This document shows positions 11,581 to 23,205 of a DNA stretch of 64,000 nucleotides, piece by piece. The notes under the pieces are model-generated. The model did not search any database, was not told where the DNA came from, and saw only the letters and a list, made by a program, of their open reading frames with translations. Source of the DNA: Isoetes taiwanensis (Eukaryota > Streptophyta > Lycopodiopsida > Isoetales > Isoetaceae). Positions within the stretch are counted from its first letter, which is position 1. Each line of letters starts with the position of its first letter. A program made the position numbers and the translations under genes. Where the stretch lies: the NCBI GenBank assembly GCA_021234155.1, contig JAJEKV010000497.1, forward strand, positions 105,519 through 169,518, given 5' to 3'.

Positions 11581-12716
11581 GTAAGATTATACTTTTGTGC
11601 TTGCATTCATGTCTCTTTCTGTCGCTATAGTTCCATACTATCGATCTTGGCATTTCTTTGTAGCATGACATCTTGAATGCTCCATCGATCTTCTATATTG
11701 GACATCAGTTAAGATAGTATTATAAATTGTGGGTTAGGGTATTACAATGGATCATTGACATGTCTATAACAAAACACTTAGATTGAATTGAAAACGTGTT
11801 TGTTTTATTCACTGCAGCTGCAAATCTTCTCTCATGGTGTCTTTTGCAGCATGTTTTATTGATTATCTATAGCTTCCAGGTAATTTCTTGAAACCGTTCA
11901 TTAGAATGTATTTGAAGCTTCTGAGCTCTGTTCCATTATGTTCTATGATCTTTTGTTTATCCTTCATTTTTCCATCAATTTAGTATGAATGGAGAATGTA
12001 TGGAAGATATCCTTTTATGTTCTATATGATGCTACAGCCAGTGAGCCAATTTGAGTTCCTATAGTCCTATACGATCTTTAAACAGCATTTGATACTTTTA
12101 AAAGATAATTTGCAGAAGAGTTATTGACATCGAATTTTTAATCTTTAAAGATGGGCAGCGTCAAGCTAGGAATTCTATTTGAATTAATATGTCCTTTTTG
12201 GTTCTTCAATCCATCCCCTGGTTCTAACATTGAAGAGTGTGCAGCATTGTCTTCAAGCGGATTATTTGCAAGATGTAAAGTGCATCACTTGGTATGTCTT
12301 AGTCTGCCACCTAAGCAAGATTTTAGAGACCCATTTTACATATTAAGACTTCTGTATGATTTCATAAAATCTTATTTCTGTAAATGATATATATAGAATA
12401 AATCGTCTCATTCAAGATCGTGCATTTTCTGTTGGGGTATTCTGATCTGCAAGTGCACTTTCGTGCAAATATCAAGAGTGCAATACATGCATATTAGCCA
12501 TCTTATACTTCATTTGAGAAACTGGTCTATTTCCAATAATCCTTTGCTATTGTTGCAGGTCATGTAGCCCATTATTCCTCCAGTCAAATGGCTGCAAGTT
12601 CAAATTTACTCACGCTAGATGGGATATTCAAATCCAATCATTCTCTCATCTTTTCAATTGATGAGAAGTATGATGAGATGGAATGCAACATTCATGTCAT
12701 GGCAATAATAGTTTTG

Positions 12717-12880
12717 GCTACTGAGATATGTCGACAGCAACGAGGACTGATGTGCATTCAAAAAAAAGGTGTGCTCCTCAACACTATGATTTTTTTTGCT
12801 ACTGAGATATGTCGGCAACAATGAGGACTGATGTGCATTCAAAAAAAGGGTATGCTCTCTTGGGTTCACCATTTTCCATA
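12717..12880. repeat. imperfect 81-bp tandem duplication
   Basis: The unit starting GCTACTGAGATATGTCG at 12717 recurs at 12798. Both copies contain GAGGACTGATGTGCATTC followed by a run of A. There are several substitutions between copies. Confidence 0.75.
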
Positions 12881-13593
12881 TCAATGATACGGTTTTAGAA
12901 ATTGTTGAGGACAAGCTCTACTTTTTTTTAGCTTTTTAATGGTTTGTCTCTTGAATGTTTCTAGCATGTTTGGAAATAGTTATGCTACATCTTTTATTTT
13001 ATTGTTTTCATGGCTTGAATTTTATAGCATATTTAGAGAATCTGAATCTGGTGGTTGCGACCAATGCATGTGTTTTAACTTCGTTAATAGGCTCCATGCA
13101 ATTAATTCTGTGACAATCTACACATTTTCTGCCATTTTTGCTTGCCGCTATTTGTTTCCATGCATGCAATAGGAAAACATTTCTAGAAGAGTCCCTAGCA
13201 CTGCATGTCGTTTCTGCCTCATGAGATCTGAGGGCCCATCTGTCATGCATTTGGTGGCTAGGTTTGGAATAAGCTTATTTTGCCGCTTTCAATCGAGCTA
13301 GATGTAGGCTTCATCAATGTAGCAAAGATCTTTATGTAGCTAATTTGCAAGTTTTTTGAACTAAAGTATGCCTGGAAACGTCTTGCTATGGGGAAGATTG
13401 TACTGATATTTGCACCAATGTAGCAAGTATCTTTGACGCACCTATTTTGCATATTTTTCAATTTCTATATGGCTGAGGTGTGGCAGTTAATCTCTTCTAT
13501 GATGAACAATTGGATGGATTTTGCAATTCCATACGAGTGTCAACTCTATATGTGGCAAGTGGGTGGACCTCATTCTGAGAGTTTCAACAAGCC

Positions 13594-13793
13594 TCTCTTC
13601 ATTCATGATGACCTCCATTGCAAACCTAACTTGATTATGAATGGAAGTTTGAGGCTAAATTTGATACTGCTTTGTTTCTTAGTTCCATATGCATCTCTTC
13701 ATTTATGATGACCTCAATTGAAACCTAACTTGATTATGAATGGAAATTTGAGGCTAAATTTGATACTGCTTTGTTTCTTAGTTCCATATGCAA
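13594..13793. repeat. about 100-bp tandem duplication
   Basis: Two adjacent copies (about 13594-13693 and 13694-13793) both carry ACCTAACTTGATTATGAATG and TTTCTTAGTTCCATATGC. They differ by a one-base indel and a few substitutions, so the event is fairly recent. It lies in non-coding sequence. Confidence 0.8.
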
Positions 13794-15579
13794 ATAATTG
13801 TTTATCTTTCTGCAATACATGTAAATTGGCCATCTTATATTTTGTTTTTGAGAAATAAGATTGTTTTTTAATAATGTTTTGAATGCACCTAGAGAAGTTG
13901 GGACTAGGGACCCCGACAAGGATTGATAAAATTTGACTTTTGTCTTTTGCCTCTTGAATGCAATGGCTGATGAAATTCTATGACATGAACAAAGCATCCA
14001 AATGGGAATTTATTACTTAGCATGCTCATATTTAACCACTTACCTTCCTACGCCATTGGGGTGGGATAGAAACAAGGCTCCATCTGTTGGATGATATATA
14101 TGCATACCTAAGCTTTCAGATTCTGGTTTTTGAAGGCATGCTTTACCACGTGATCAAGGTTCTATCCAAGTCAAGGACAATGGTAAGTTAGTATATTCAA
14201 CAAAGTAGATATATTCTTAGTTAATGTTAGGTCTGATTCTCTCTCCAGGTTCACTTGGATCAGCGATGAGTTATTATAGAGCAACATATAAAGCTTTGGA
14301 GTTTTAAGTTTGTTTGTTGAAGATTGAATTCCAAGATACTTTACTGCACTGGAGTTTTACAGGACGCCCACCAGCATGGTTGTTTGAGTTCAACTCAGAA
14401 TGTTACTACAGAACCAATCTACCTTTTTCTTTAGTCAGTGCATGTGCCAGGCGGTTTATCCTAGAACTATCACATTTGCATGATTGCAAAACTCAATGCA
14501 TCATTGTTTAGTCATGGTTCTACTATCGCACGATGATATCTCAAGACATTATTGTTTAGCTATTGTTGAAATTATGGGAAAAAGATAGACCAAGTAATGC
14601 CATGTTTATTTGGGTCTCGAAAATAACACTGGCAAAAACTTATAGCATGGCCTATACCAACATAGTATATTCTAAACGTCAAACAAGTGTCAAAACATTA
14701 TCTCTATGGCACATCAGGCATGTTCTTTAATCACGTGGGCTATTCGAAACTTAAAGATCAACTATTGAAATACTCTGATTTTTCCCCTAATGTGTACGCA
14801 ACCAAAGACAAATTCATAATGAAATGGCCCAATTGAAAAGCTAAAAGACCATGATAGAACAAAAAATTATAAATGTATGCTTTAAACAAAGGCATGCTCC
14901 ACACAAGCCATATCAAATGGCAGGCCATATTCATCTTCTTTTGAGAGTCGTATTATGACTGACCAAATTGTTCATGCTTTCTCAAGTCAATAGTGCACTG
15001 TATATATAAGATTAATGGGTTTTCCCTGCTTACTCAGCTAATCTTAAAAGAATAAGTCTCAATCTCATAATCAGAGGCCTAATCGATTTAGCATATTCAA
15101 TAGGTAAAAATCTAAATCTCAACATACATTGCAACCCTATGGGTACATAAATTTGATAAGCTTTATGAAGTGCGGCACTCACTTTGTTGTAGCTAAAGCC
15201 CGTCAACGCCGCACATCGTTACTAGTGTTAGATTATTTTTCTTACTAATAATCAATTCCATAGCTTAGCATTTTATTTGGCCAAAACAACTCCATGCAAT
15301 TGCCATGCTCCGAAAGCCTCCATAAACTTCTCTAGGCTGTTTTTGGCATATATCCTCTTACTATCTTACTACTAGGAGACTAACATGTCTCACCTTAACT
15401 TCACATATGTTTCTTAGTGAAATCCCATATTATAGTTTATTTAGCATCTTAATTTCAACATAATTACCAAAGGTACCTATACATCTTTGTCTATCTTCTA
15501 AATTAGCATCTTGTCTCTTGAAGCTGGTGGTGCCTTTCGTGCCCTTGTTAGAACCTCCATGCAACCCCCATAAGCTACA

Positions 15580-15908
15580 TGATCTCCACAGTTCCATATG
15601 GGTTCTGGCTTCTCCCGAGTATAACAATATCTCTAATATTGATATTGCCAGGATCCAATTTACTCCATACAAGCTCTGCTCTACTATCTGCAATTCCAAA
15701 GACTATTCCCAGAATTCTCACAATAATCTTGGCTAATTCTTACTTTTTCGTCTCCTGTCGTGGAGAAAGACATTTAATTCCACATTATTACATTCAAGGT
15801 CACCTAGATTCCTTCAATACTCTCAATTCAAATGTATCCCGATTTTTTTCTTCAATTTTTAACAAGAATAAGCCATGCCATCTAACATCACCTAGTGTAA
15901 GCTGAAAA
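15580..15908 (-). repeat. unknown dispersed repeat, copy 1 (uninterrupted)
   Basis: Read on the minus strand, 15908-15700 matches 19800-19931 plus 21121-21235 on the plus strand. Shared pieces include TTTTCAGCTTACA, AAAATTGAAGAAAA and CTTGAATGTAATAAT. The shared part translates similarly in both copies (GDVRWHGLFLLKIEEKNRD here; GDVRLHGLILLKIEEKSRD in copy 2), so it may derive from a coding gene. This copy lacks the 1.19-kb insertion found in copy 2 and so shows the empty site. The downstream open stretch (GIVFGIADSRAELVWSKLDP) is unassigned. Confidence 0.55.
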
Positions 15909-17775
15909 ACTTTGCATATTGATTTTCTTACTGAGTTTACAATCGGATGTCTCATATTTTCAAGAAAGATAAAATAATAGAAGTAATGTTCATCCTCCTA
16001 TTTTTTTCTGCAAAAAGAACACCACTTGCATAGCCAGAGAATCAAACCTTAATCAGTATCATGGGAGGGTACTATGATACCACTACACCAGCTATGCATA
16101 TAAAGCTAGTGATAGAGTTTATCAGTATAATGGAACAATAATGTTTTGAACACTTTGAATAATTTATCACGCGTGCTCGTAATTCACTAATTGTGTTGTC
16201 CAATTGATCATTAGAAGCTGTCGAATGAGCTAATAAAGAAAGCCCTTGTCGACCAAGACATGTCCAATATATTAATTAATAACTCCCGAGGAAACTAACA
16301 TAAGAAAGTATCATGTCCATCAAGCCAAAAAATCCTAGCAATCATTAATGGCTCTGAAGTAACTATAGATGTACCAAAATGTTTGTTTAAAGTCTATAAG
16401 TTGAACTATTTTTAGTAACCTATAAAGGAACTATAGAAGAAAGCAAATGTTTGTTCATTATCTATAAGTTGAACTATATCTGGTAACCTCCTCAAAAATC
16501 AATATCCCAAAGTGACTTCACTAGAGGTCAAATCTGGAATCTCCAGTTTTGTAGATTGGCGCCTTATCCATTGGGCCATGTCCAAAGACATTCAAGTTTA
16601 TACTTCATCGACCTATTACTGCGTCTTGTGAAAAGTAACGAATCACAAAAGTATCTACAATTACCAAAGAATTTGGATTTATCCAATTTTTAAGTATACG
16701 AGAAAAATGAAAACAATTATTTTGCAACAATCTACGACATTAAGTTTTGCCATTAATTGCAATAAACTGCATATCATATTTGTGTATGAATGGCCGGGTC
16801 TTATTTCAACTATCAATATATTTATATAAAGATAATGGTTACTCATCGAGTATTTAAGTGTTGGGATGGTGCTACAACGTTGAGCGACACTTTGGTTTGC
16901 TGAAAATGGCTGCATATACATTGGAGGAGAGTTATAGACTGGACTGGTAAAGTTAAATGTAATGCAAGGTATTTGGACTTGAAGCTATAAGGATAGGATG
17001 GAAAACCAAAGGCGTGTAAGAGTAATACCTGGATGCTCATGTAAAGAAACAAAAGAAAGCGATTTCACACTTTGATTGGAATTAGGGACAGTGCTTGTGA
17101 GCAAAGTTAGTGTCTATAATCTAAGGATTGATTAGTGTGATTGCAATAGATGTATGAAAGCATTCAAGCAATGCTTATAGAGATTAAATTTATGCTTTAG
17201 GGTATCTGACAGCTCACATGAGGAATATACTCCTCTAGGATAATTCGTTGTTGGCTGATGTTTATAATCCTTTTGTCTCTCTTGTATTAACTCATGTGAA
17301 TAGTATAGTTATAAGGTACACAGACTGGGGGATTGGGCTATGCATTTTATTTGTTACTTTTTGGACTGGCCACCCAAAAGGTTTCATGTAATTACATGCC
17401 TAGTCCGAGTTGAATATCTCTATTTCCATGGTGGCCTTAGCATTCTATAGAAAAGCGTAAATTTCAGGAATGCAGTTCTATTATGTTTGGTATATTTAGC
17501 TTACGTGCACAATTCTTAGCTTATATTGTTGCGTTGGATGTGCACTAATACATAAGACATAGTTATATTGATTAATGATAGGGTCAATGCACTGGAGCTA
17601 TTTCTTGAGATAGGTAGTAGACAAATTTAGTATGGCTTATTTGTTACGTCTATAAAGCTAGCTGGGAAAATGAAACTTAGAAAGAGATGGCATTGGATTG
17701 AAATAGCAACATAATGTAGTGTAAAAATTGGTTGGAGGCAAATCGCTAACTAAGATGGATTAAGAGTAATTATAA
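15909..17775. other. no gene recognised
   Basis: AT-rich DNA with no open frame of note. It contains the decayed tRNA-Arg-like sequence near 16.55 kb and otherwise nothing I can support. Confidence 0.35.
16514..16584 (-). pseudogene. decayed tRNA-Arg or tRNA-Arg-derived SINE head
   Basis: The minus strand reads GGCCCAATGGATAAGGCGC, which is the D-arm/A-box region typical of plant tRNA-Arg. It is followed by an anticodon arm with loop CTACAAA and a weak T arm (CCAGATTTGACCTCT). Where tRNA-Arg(ACG) would read ACG the anticodon is ACA, a CG to CA change. The acceptor stem does not pair. It is not a functional tRNA. Confidence 0.55.
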
Positions 17776-18810
17776 GAGAATAGAATAGAATAGAATAGAA
17801 TAGAATAGAATAGAATAGAGTTTTTATCGTCCACGGAGACCAATTGGCCTATGGGACACAAACAGGAGGCGCAGCAAGCGATTCTTGTCCGAAAGTTAAA
17901 CCCCCTCCCCTCCCCCCCCGAGGGAAGGTTGTTTGGGGGAAAAAGTGTGACAAGAATAGGTTTGCTGTCAAATTGTACAAAAACAAATACAAATATATCT
18001 CATAGGGGAAAGAAATATGTACACATATCAGGTAAGTACCCGAGGACCGAGCTGATCTCGGCGATCCATGATCTCTTGAAGGTATGATCCCAACTTTCGT
18101 ACCGAGCTCGTGCTCAGCATCTCATGCAGGGGCTGGCCAGGACGGACTAGCTCAGCATGGCGCATCCGAATGTCATCATATGCCGAACAACTCTGAAGGG
18201 TGTGGCATTCGTCTTCCACAGCTCCAACCTGGCAGCATTGACAAAGCCTCTCCTGCGGCTCCCCAATCCATCTCCCCGTCTCAATCCGGAGATTATGTGC
18301 ACCTGTGCGGATAGAGGCAATGGATCTGCGCTTTTTCATGGGTAGATGAGTGCGCAGGTAGCATTGCGGGGCCCGATCCAACATGGGATTTATGTGGCAT
18401 TGATAATGTGCCATCTTGACCTGTTCATGGGTGCTGGCATCCCGTAACTTGCTGAGGAAGCATGTGTCAAGGTATTGTCTGAGATTGTGGCGATCTGCCT
18501 CTGTTTGTACTCTGATGCACCTGTGCTCGTGCACATTCCATCTGGCCAGCCACTGAGCTCTCTTTTCTCGCTAGCAGGCTTTTAGGCGTTGAGGCCTCAT
18601 TGTCACAATGTAAGCGAGATTAGGAAGGTGAGTATCGACCATGCTAACCACCTTCTGGAAGTAGACGATGTGTCTATCAAGGGCCCCCCTTTGAAGAGGC
18701 AAGAAACCTATTTCCTGCAACAGTATCTGGTATGAGACTATGGACTTCAACCCTAGGGCCTGTGCCAAGAAAGCATGTTGTATTGATTTGGGAATTATAA
18801 AATGGAACAA
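17776..18810 (-). mobile_element. LINE fragment A: ORF2 C-terminus, 3' UTR and microsatellite tail
   Basis: On the minus strand, 18810-18571 encodes LGLKSIVSYQILLQEIGFLP (end of the RT/connector region). After a frame break, 18534-18028 encodes the ORF2 C-terminus, with YLRTHLPMKKRRSIASIR, HNLRIETGRWIG and a zinc knuckle (CQCC, then HTLQSC) typical of plant LINEs. The stop is followed by a 3' UTR of about 190 bases ending CCTATGGGACACA (plus-strand sense), the hook ATCGTCCACGGAGACC and a (GAATA)n tail at 17776-17820. It is 5'-truncated and frameshifted, so inactive. Confidence 0.75.
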
Positions 18811-18966
18811 CTAAGGAAGGTCTTTCCAGAATGAATATATTGTTATGAGATATCACTGCAACACCAAATACAAAGTTTACATTGGCATGCAATTTGGTTA
18901 ACTTTAAAGTAAGTTGGGTTATTCTATTCTATTTAACTTATATGCTTTGCTAATATTTGAAAGGCA

Positions 18967-19440
18967 AAGAATGAGAATGAGAATGAGAATGGTTTTTTAT
19001 CGTCCACTGAGACCAATCGGCCTATGGGACCCAGAAGGAGCGCATCAAACTTATTACTGTCCGGGTTAAAAAACCCTCGCCCCGAAGGGTTTTCGAGGGA
19101 AAAACCGTGGCAGTAATAAGAATGCTGTCAAACTGTACAAGTATACAATAAATGTGTAATGTCAAGCGCGTGCCCGAGGACATAGCTGATCTCGCATGTC
19201 CATGGCCTCCTGAAGGTATGATCCTAGCACCTGTACAGATGCCGTGCTTAATGTCACATGTAGCGGCTGGCCAGGCCTGACCAACTCAGCATAGCGTGTC
19301 CGGATTTGATCATATGCTGGACAACTTTGAAAGAAACATACTTGCTTTTGATTGGAGCATATGCTCTCAGTGCCCATGAGGACATTGGGTTGAAAATTAG
19401 AAGGGGAGAATATAACAAGCTTGTCGCATTAGCAGACATG
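18967..19440 (-). mobile_element. LINE fragment B: ORF2 C-terminus end and microsatellite tail
   Basis: The minus-strand frame 19377-19162 (SCPAYDQIRTRYAELVRPGQ, then LGSYLQEAMDMRDQLC) closely matches the end of LINE fragment A just to the left. It is followed by the same 3' UTR and hook (ATCGTCCACTGAGACC) and a (GAATGA)n tail at 18967-18991. It is a separate, more severely 5'-truncated insertion in the same orientation. Confidence 0.7.
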
Positions 19441-19799
19441 TAATTTACATTTTCCTACTGATGATTCTTGAGATTATTTCAAATGGTCATTACATGAGAA
19501 ATACATATTGTATATGATAATTTCTGGACAGTTTTGCTGGTCGAGGTTTGAGCATCATATCTCGCCGATCCGAGATCCAATTCAGGTAGAAAGATTTTTG
19601 AATAATTTTTCCGAATTGGATTTAATCAGGCTAAAATTCATCCTTGTGGCAGAATTATGATAGAAGTAGTAATGATGGGTCAGAATTGACTGCGCGTGTA
19701 TCTTTCTTCTACAAATTGATTCTTGGACCTAGAAGACGACCTTTCAAGGCACAAGCATCTGGAAGGGGTCCATACTTGAAAGAATTCTCAGGTGGATGG

Positions 19800-21240
19800 G
19801 TTTTCAGCTTACACCAGGGGATGTTAGATTGCATGGCTTGATCTTGTTGAAAATTGAAGAAAAGAGTCGGGATATATTTGAATTAAGAATATTGAAACGG
19901 AATCTGAGTGGTCTTGAATGTAATAATATGGAACGGCTTTTCTTGGCGCCTGCGGCTAGGGCGGTGGCAGAGAGGGAGATCCGTCCTTCCTCTCCTCTCT
20001 TTTTCCGGCACTGTTGCAGCATTTCTTGATCTTTTTCCTTGCTCCAGATGCTAGTAGGGGTTTTGCTTCCGGATTCAGCAGATTTTGCCCTCCAAAGAAT
20101 GTCCGGAAATCAGTTTTGGAGCTGTTTGTAAGGCGGTCTTTTATGGTCTTGCTGGTAAGCCACTAACGTGGTTTTTTGCTCTCAAGTTTCTAAGAGGCTT
20201 GATGGTTCTTGCTACGGATTTGATGAAGCAGAAACTGTAGATTTCTAGCAGCCTAGATTCTCTGTTTCTTGGGCCGATCTAGTAGTCTATGGATTCTTCT
20301 CCAATAAATCTCAGGTAAGGCACACCGAAAGGGCGCAGAGCCTATAAGGTGGGGCAAAATTATAGCATGTGCATAAAGAAAGCAGTTTCAGGTTTATATT
20401 TCTTCCAGGCAATCTAATTTGAAGATGGGTCTTCTGATCACGAAGCTTTTTCCCCGTCCTTCTGCTCTTTCTGGCTAGCGGAAAGATTTAGGGATGTTTT
20501 CTTGGAAGAAGGCAGAGTAAATTCATTGATCATTATTTTATGGATTTGAAACAAGATGACAGATTATTTGAGATTGCCGAGCTAGGGATTTGATTGTGAC
20601 CAGGACGACGCTTCCATATCAAGACCAGATATTATGAACCAGGCTTTGGAGGAGAGCTTTGGCGGCTGGGCTGTGTGTCTAGCTTATTTCAGGTAGGCTG
20701 ACTGGCACATCCCGACAATGCAGCGTCTCTTTTAATTTCTCATTTGGTATTCAATCTGTACAATTGATTATAGATTGAAGCATATGTGGCTTCTCTGAGC
20801 AGTGCGGAAGATTGCTCAGATTACTCTTTGTCTCTTCTTCTCTTCATCTCTACTTTTGCAGAAGGTATTTATCTGCAGCTTGTGGAAAATAAGTATTTTG
20901 CTCCTGTAGTATTCTGTTTTGCTGATGTACTAGTTAAACGGAAGAAGAGGTTGAGAGAAGGCTTATATATACTATAGCTGCAGATGTGATTTCGGATCCA
21001 TGTGGGATCATTTGTGCTTAAATTATATCTGATCCATAAGGGATCTTTGTATTGTAATTTTTCCTATCTGATCAATACAAAACTTCTTACTTTCAAAAAA
21101 ATAAAAATAAAAATAAAAAAAATAATGTGGGATTTTCTCCACGGCGGGAGAAGAAAAAGTAGGAATTAAGCCAAGTTTATTGTGAGAAATCTAGGAATAG
21201 CCTTTGGTATTGCAAATAGTAGCAGATAGACATGGTGTAA
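19800..21240 (+). repeat. unknown dispersed repeat, copy 2, split by an insertion
   Basis: 19800-19931 and 21121-21235 together match the minus strand of 15908-15700. The left half is open in frame (FQLTPGDVRLHGLILLKIEE ... NNM). The right half (GATTTTCTCCACGGCGGGAGA, then AGCCAAGTTTATTGTGAGAA) continues the match. The 1,189 bases between are absent from copy 1. Confidence 0.55.
19932..21120 (+). mobile_element. poly(A)-tailed retro-insertion with target-site duplication
   Basis: The insertion is flanked by AATAATATGG (19922-19931) and AATAATGTGG (21121-21130), a 10-bp target-site duplication with one mismatch. It ends in an A-rich tail (AAAAAAATAAAAATAAAA) right at the junction. The 5' end is GC-rich (CTTGGCGCCTGCGGCTAGG), as in LINE 5' leaders. 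The 3' end reads TTGTATTGTAATTTTTCC then ATCAATACAAAACTTC, as in plant L1-like 3' ends. No long ORF remains, so this is a non-autonomous L1-driven element, an internally deleted LINE, or a processed transcript. Confidence 0.6.
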
Positions 21241-22129
21241 GCAGATAGACATGAGGATTGAAGGATCATTGTGCATTTGAGAGCCTGAACAGGAGGTAAA
21301 GGCCTAAAATCTTTGCGAGCCTTTAGCAAGGTTACTTAATAAACTTGATGCTGTGGATTATTAGAGGTGAAGCATTTTCATTACAGAGCGTGAAGTATTT
21401 CTATTGTATATAGTATGACATTATACTCTTTGAGAGTAGTGTTCATACGTGTTTATTGGATATGGTTGAGACTAAAGATTCAATTTTTTACCATGAGTTT
21501 CGTCTTGAGAATACCTTTGCTTGCTTCACTTAGTTCATGCATACCAACTTGTCATTGTTCATCCAAGTCTTAATGGGATCTTGAATTACCTGGAGGGCTA
21601 ACCAGCAGGTCAGTTACACCCTCCTCCTCTATAAAAGGATCTAGGTCTCTTTGTACAGGTAGTTAGAAGGCTTGCTCCACAAATTCTTTGCAGGCACAAA
21701 TCTTTCAAAGGCTCTGTTGATTTGTTAAATCTCATGGGTCGGCAACATGCTTATGGTTAGTCCGGGGTAGATGGTCACTATGAAGTGGTCAGTGTTGTAT
21801 TAATACCCATATTTTACATACAAAATGCGTTTCTTTTGATATAAATGTACTTTATGTATGTATGTAAAAAAAACCTTGGTCACAATTCAACCATTTCTTT
21901 TGTTTTTATTTTTGAATAATTTGTTTTTCAACCATTTGTTGACTACATTTATGTCCATAGACTTGCAACATCGAGCATCTGGATCCAACATCTAGCCAAT
22001 TTCAAAGGTCGGTTTTTTTTTTTTTTTTTTTTTTTTGAGGGGGGAGGAGGAGGGACTTAAAAAAAAGCTTTTGTTAAAGACGTTTGTCTCGAGACAAGCT
22101 TGTACAAAACGTTTCTTATAAGTTTTTCA

Positions 22130-22500
22130 TAGGTATGTATGTAACGTACGGGACAACACTGTAAGTGGCGGCAGGATGAACATGTGTAGGGCATTATCAA
22201 CGTTTATGCTCCAATGTGCCTAGGCAACGGGCGTCCATGTAAGCTTCTTTAAGGAATAAATTGAAAAAATAGGGAGAACGCTGCATGTTGTGGAGACTTC
22301 AACATGGTTGAAGACAGGGTTGACAGGTTTAGTGGCGGTGAGACCGTCTCAAGCTTCAAGAAGGCAGTGGGGCAAATTGCTATTTGAATTCCTGGCGATT
22401 TTAGGCAACTAGGGCTTCACGTGGTGCAATGGTGCTCAAGGGGAGGCACGTGTTGTAGCTAGGCATGACAGGTGCTATGCCAACAAAGCAATGTTGGTGG
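22130..22500 (+). mobile_element. LINE endonuclease-domain fragment
   Basis: The plus strand reads IINVYAPMCLGN, then CCGDFNMVEDRVDRFSGGET, then FKKAVG, in changing frames. INVYAP and GDFNMV(E/T)...DR are signature blocks of the APE-type endonuclease of plant LINE ORF2. Frameshifts and stops show decay. A pure T run lies just upstream (about 22017-22036). The following 130 bases contain three imperfect repeats of GGATGTTGCCACTG. Confidence 0.6.
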
Positions 22501-22689
22501 GGTGTGTGCATCATACATCCAATCGGATGTTGCCACTGTAATGTAGCATGACGTAAAATTGCTTCTTCGTCATATGTCTAATAGGATGTTGCCACTGCCA
22601 TGCAACAAAGCAATGTTGTTGTCCAATTGGATGCTGGCACTGCCAATGTGGCAAAGTAATGTAAGCAATGTTGGTAGAAATTGCTTGCT

Positions 22690-22845
22690 AGTGATCGAAG
22701 TTATGTGAGTGAATGCAAAGATCTTTTGAAAATTAGATTTGAGATGAGTGATCTTGGTGGCCTGAGGAAACTTTTCGGCATGGAGGTGAACAGAAATAGG
22801 AAGTTTGGAACACAAGTATTGCCACAGTTGCAAGGCATTAAAAAA
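22690..22845 (+). mobile_element. Ty1/copia reverse transcriptase fragment
   Basis: A short open stretch reads ECKDLLKIRFEMSDLGGLRK, then LFGMEV. This matches the F-MSDLG-L--(F/L)LG(M/I)EV block of copia RT. Only about 50 codons survive, next to a LINE fragment, so it is a relic. Confidence 0.6.
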
Positions 22846-22862
22846 ACTTGATAATTTTGTTA

Positions 22863-23010
22863 TAAGATAAGATAAGATAAGATAAGATAAGATAAGATAA
22901 GAATTTTTACGTCCACGGGAACCCAACGGGTTATGGGACGGCACATGCAAGGGCAACAGCCCATCTAAAACCTGGGGACTAGGCCCCATCACCAAATACA
23001 ATAACCAAAT
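22863..23010 (-). mobile_element. LINE 3' end with (GATAA)n tail, copy C
   Basis: A clean (GATAA)n array (22863-22903) is followed by TTTTTACGTCCACGGGAACC, the same hook as the other copies. The flanking 3' UTR also resembles the copy at 31.6 kb (ATCACCAAATA, then AAATATTA, then AAGCT). It lies about 200 bases upstream of the PPR start codon and could affect that promoter. Confidence 0.6.
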
Positions 23011-23205
23011 ATTAAAAAGCTACCAAGAATAAGAGAAGATAATGCTAATGCTAAGGCGGTCCCAACACCCTTAGTGATCAATAATGAAATCTCCACTATA
23101 ATAACAATACCTTGCTCTACCGGCGTAATATAATATGAAAGTTTTATATGTATTTCCAGTGGCTAGGGACGAGTAAGAATGCCGGAACCGTAGGTCAAAT
23201 AGGCG

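Larger units (their letters stand above)
10412..15500. other. mostly non-coding, AT-rich; possible small exons on plus strand
   Basis: No complete gene recognised. The part up to about 10.6 kb is the upstream region of the P-like gene. An exon-like piece lies at 11511-11580. Another open block, at about 12,220-12,292 and ending in CACTTG|GTATGT, could be a further exon on the same strand. The rest is AT-rich with short open frames and two short tandem duplications, listed separately. Confidence 0.35.

Noticed and set aside
22900-23110. Hydrophobic minus-strand frame next to LINE copy C as a membrane protein
   Set aside because: Its sequence aligns with untranslated sequence of copy F at 31.6 kb, so it is probably not coding.
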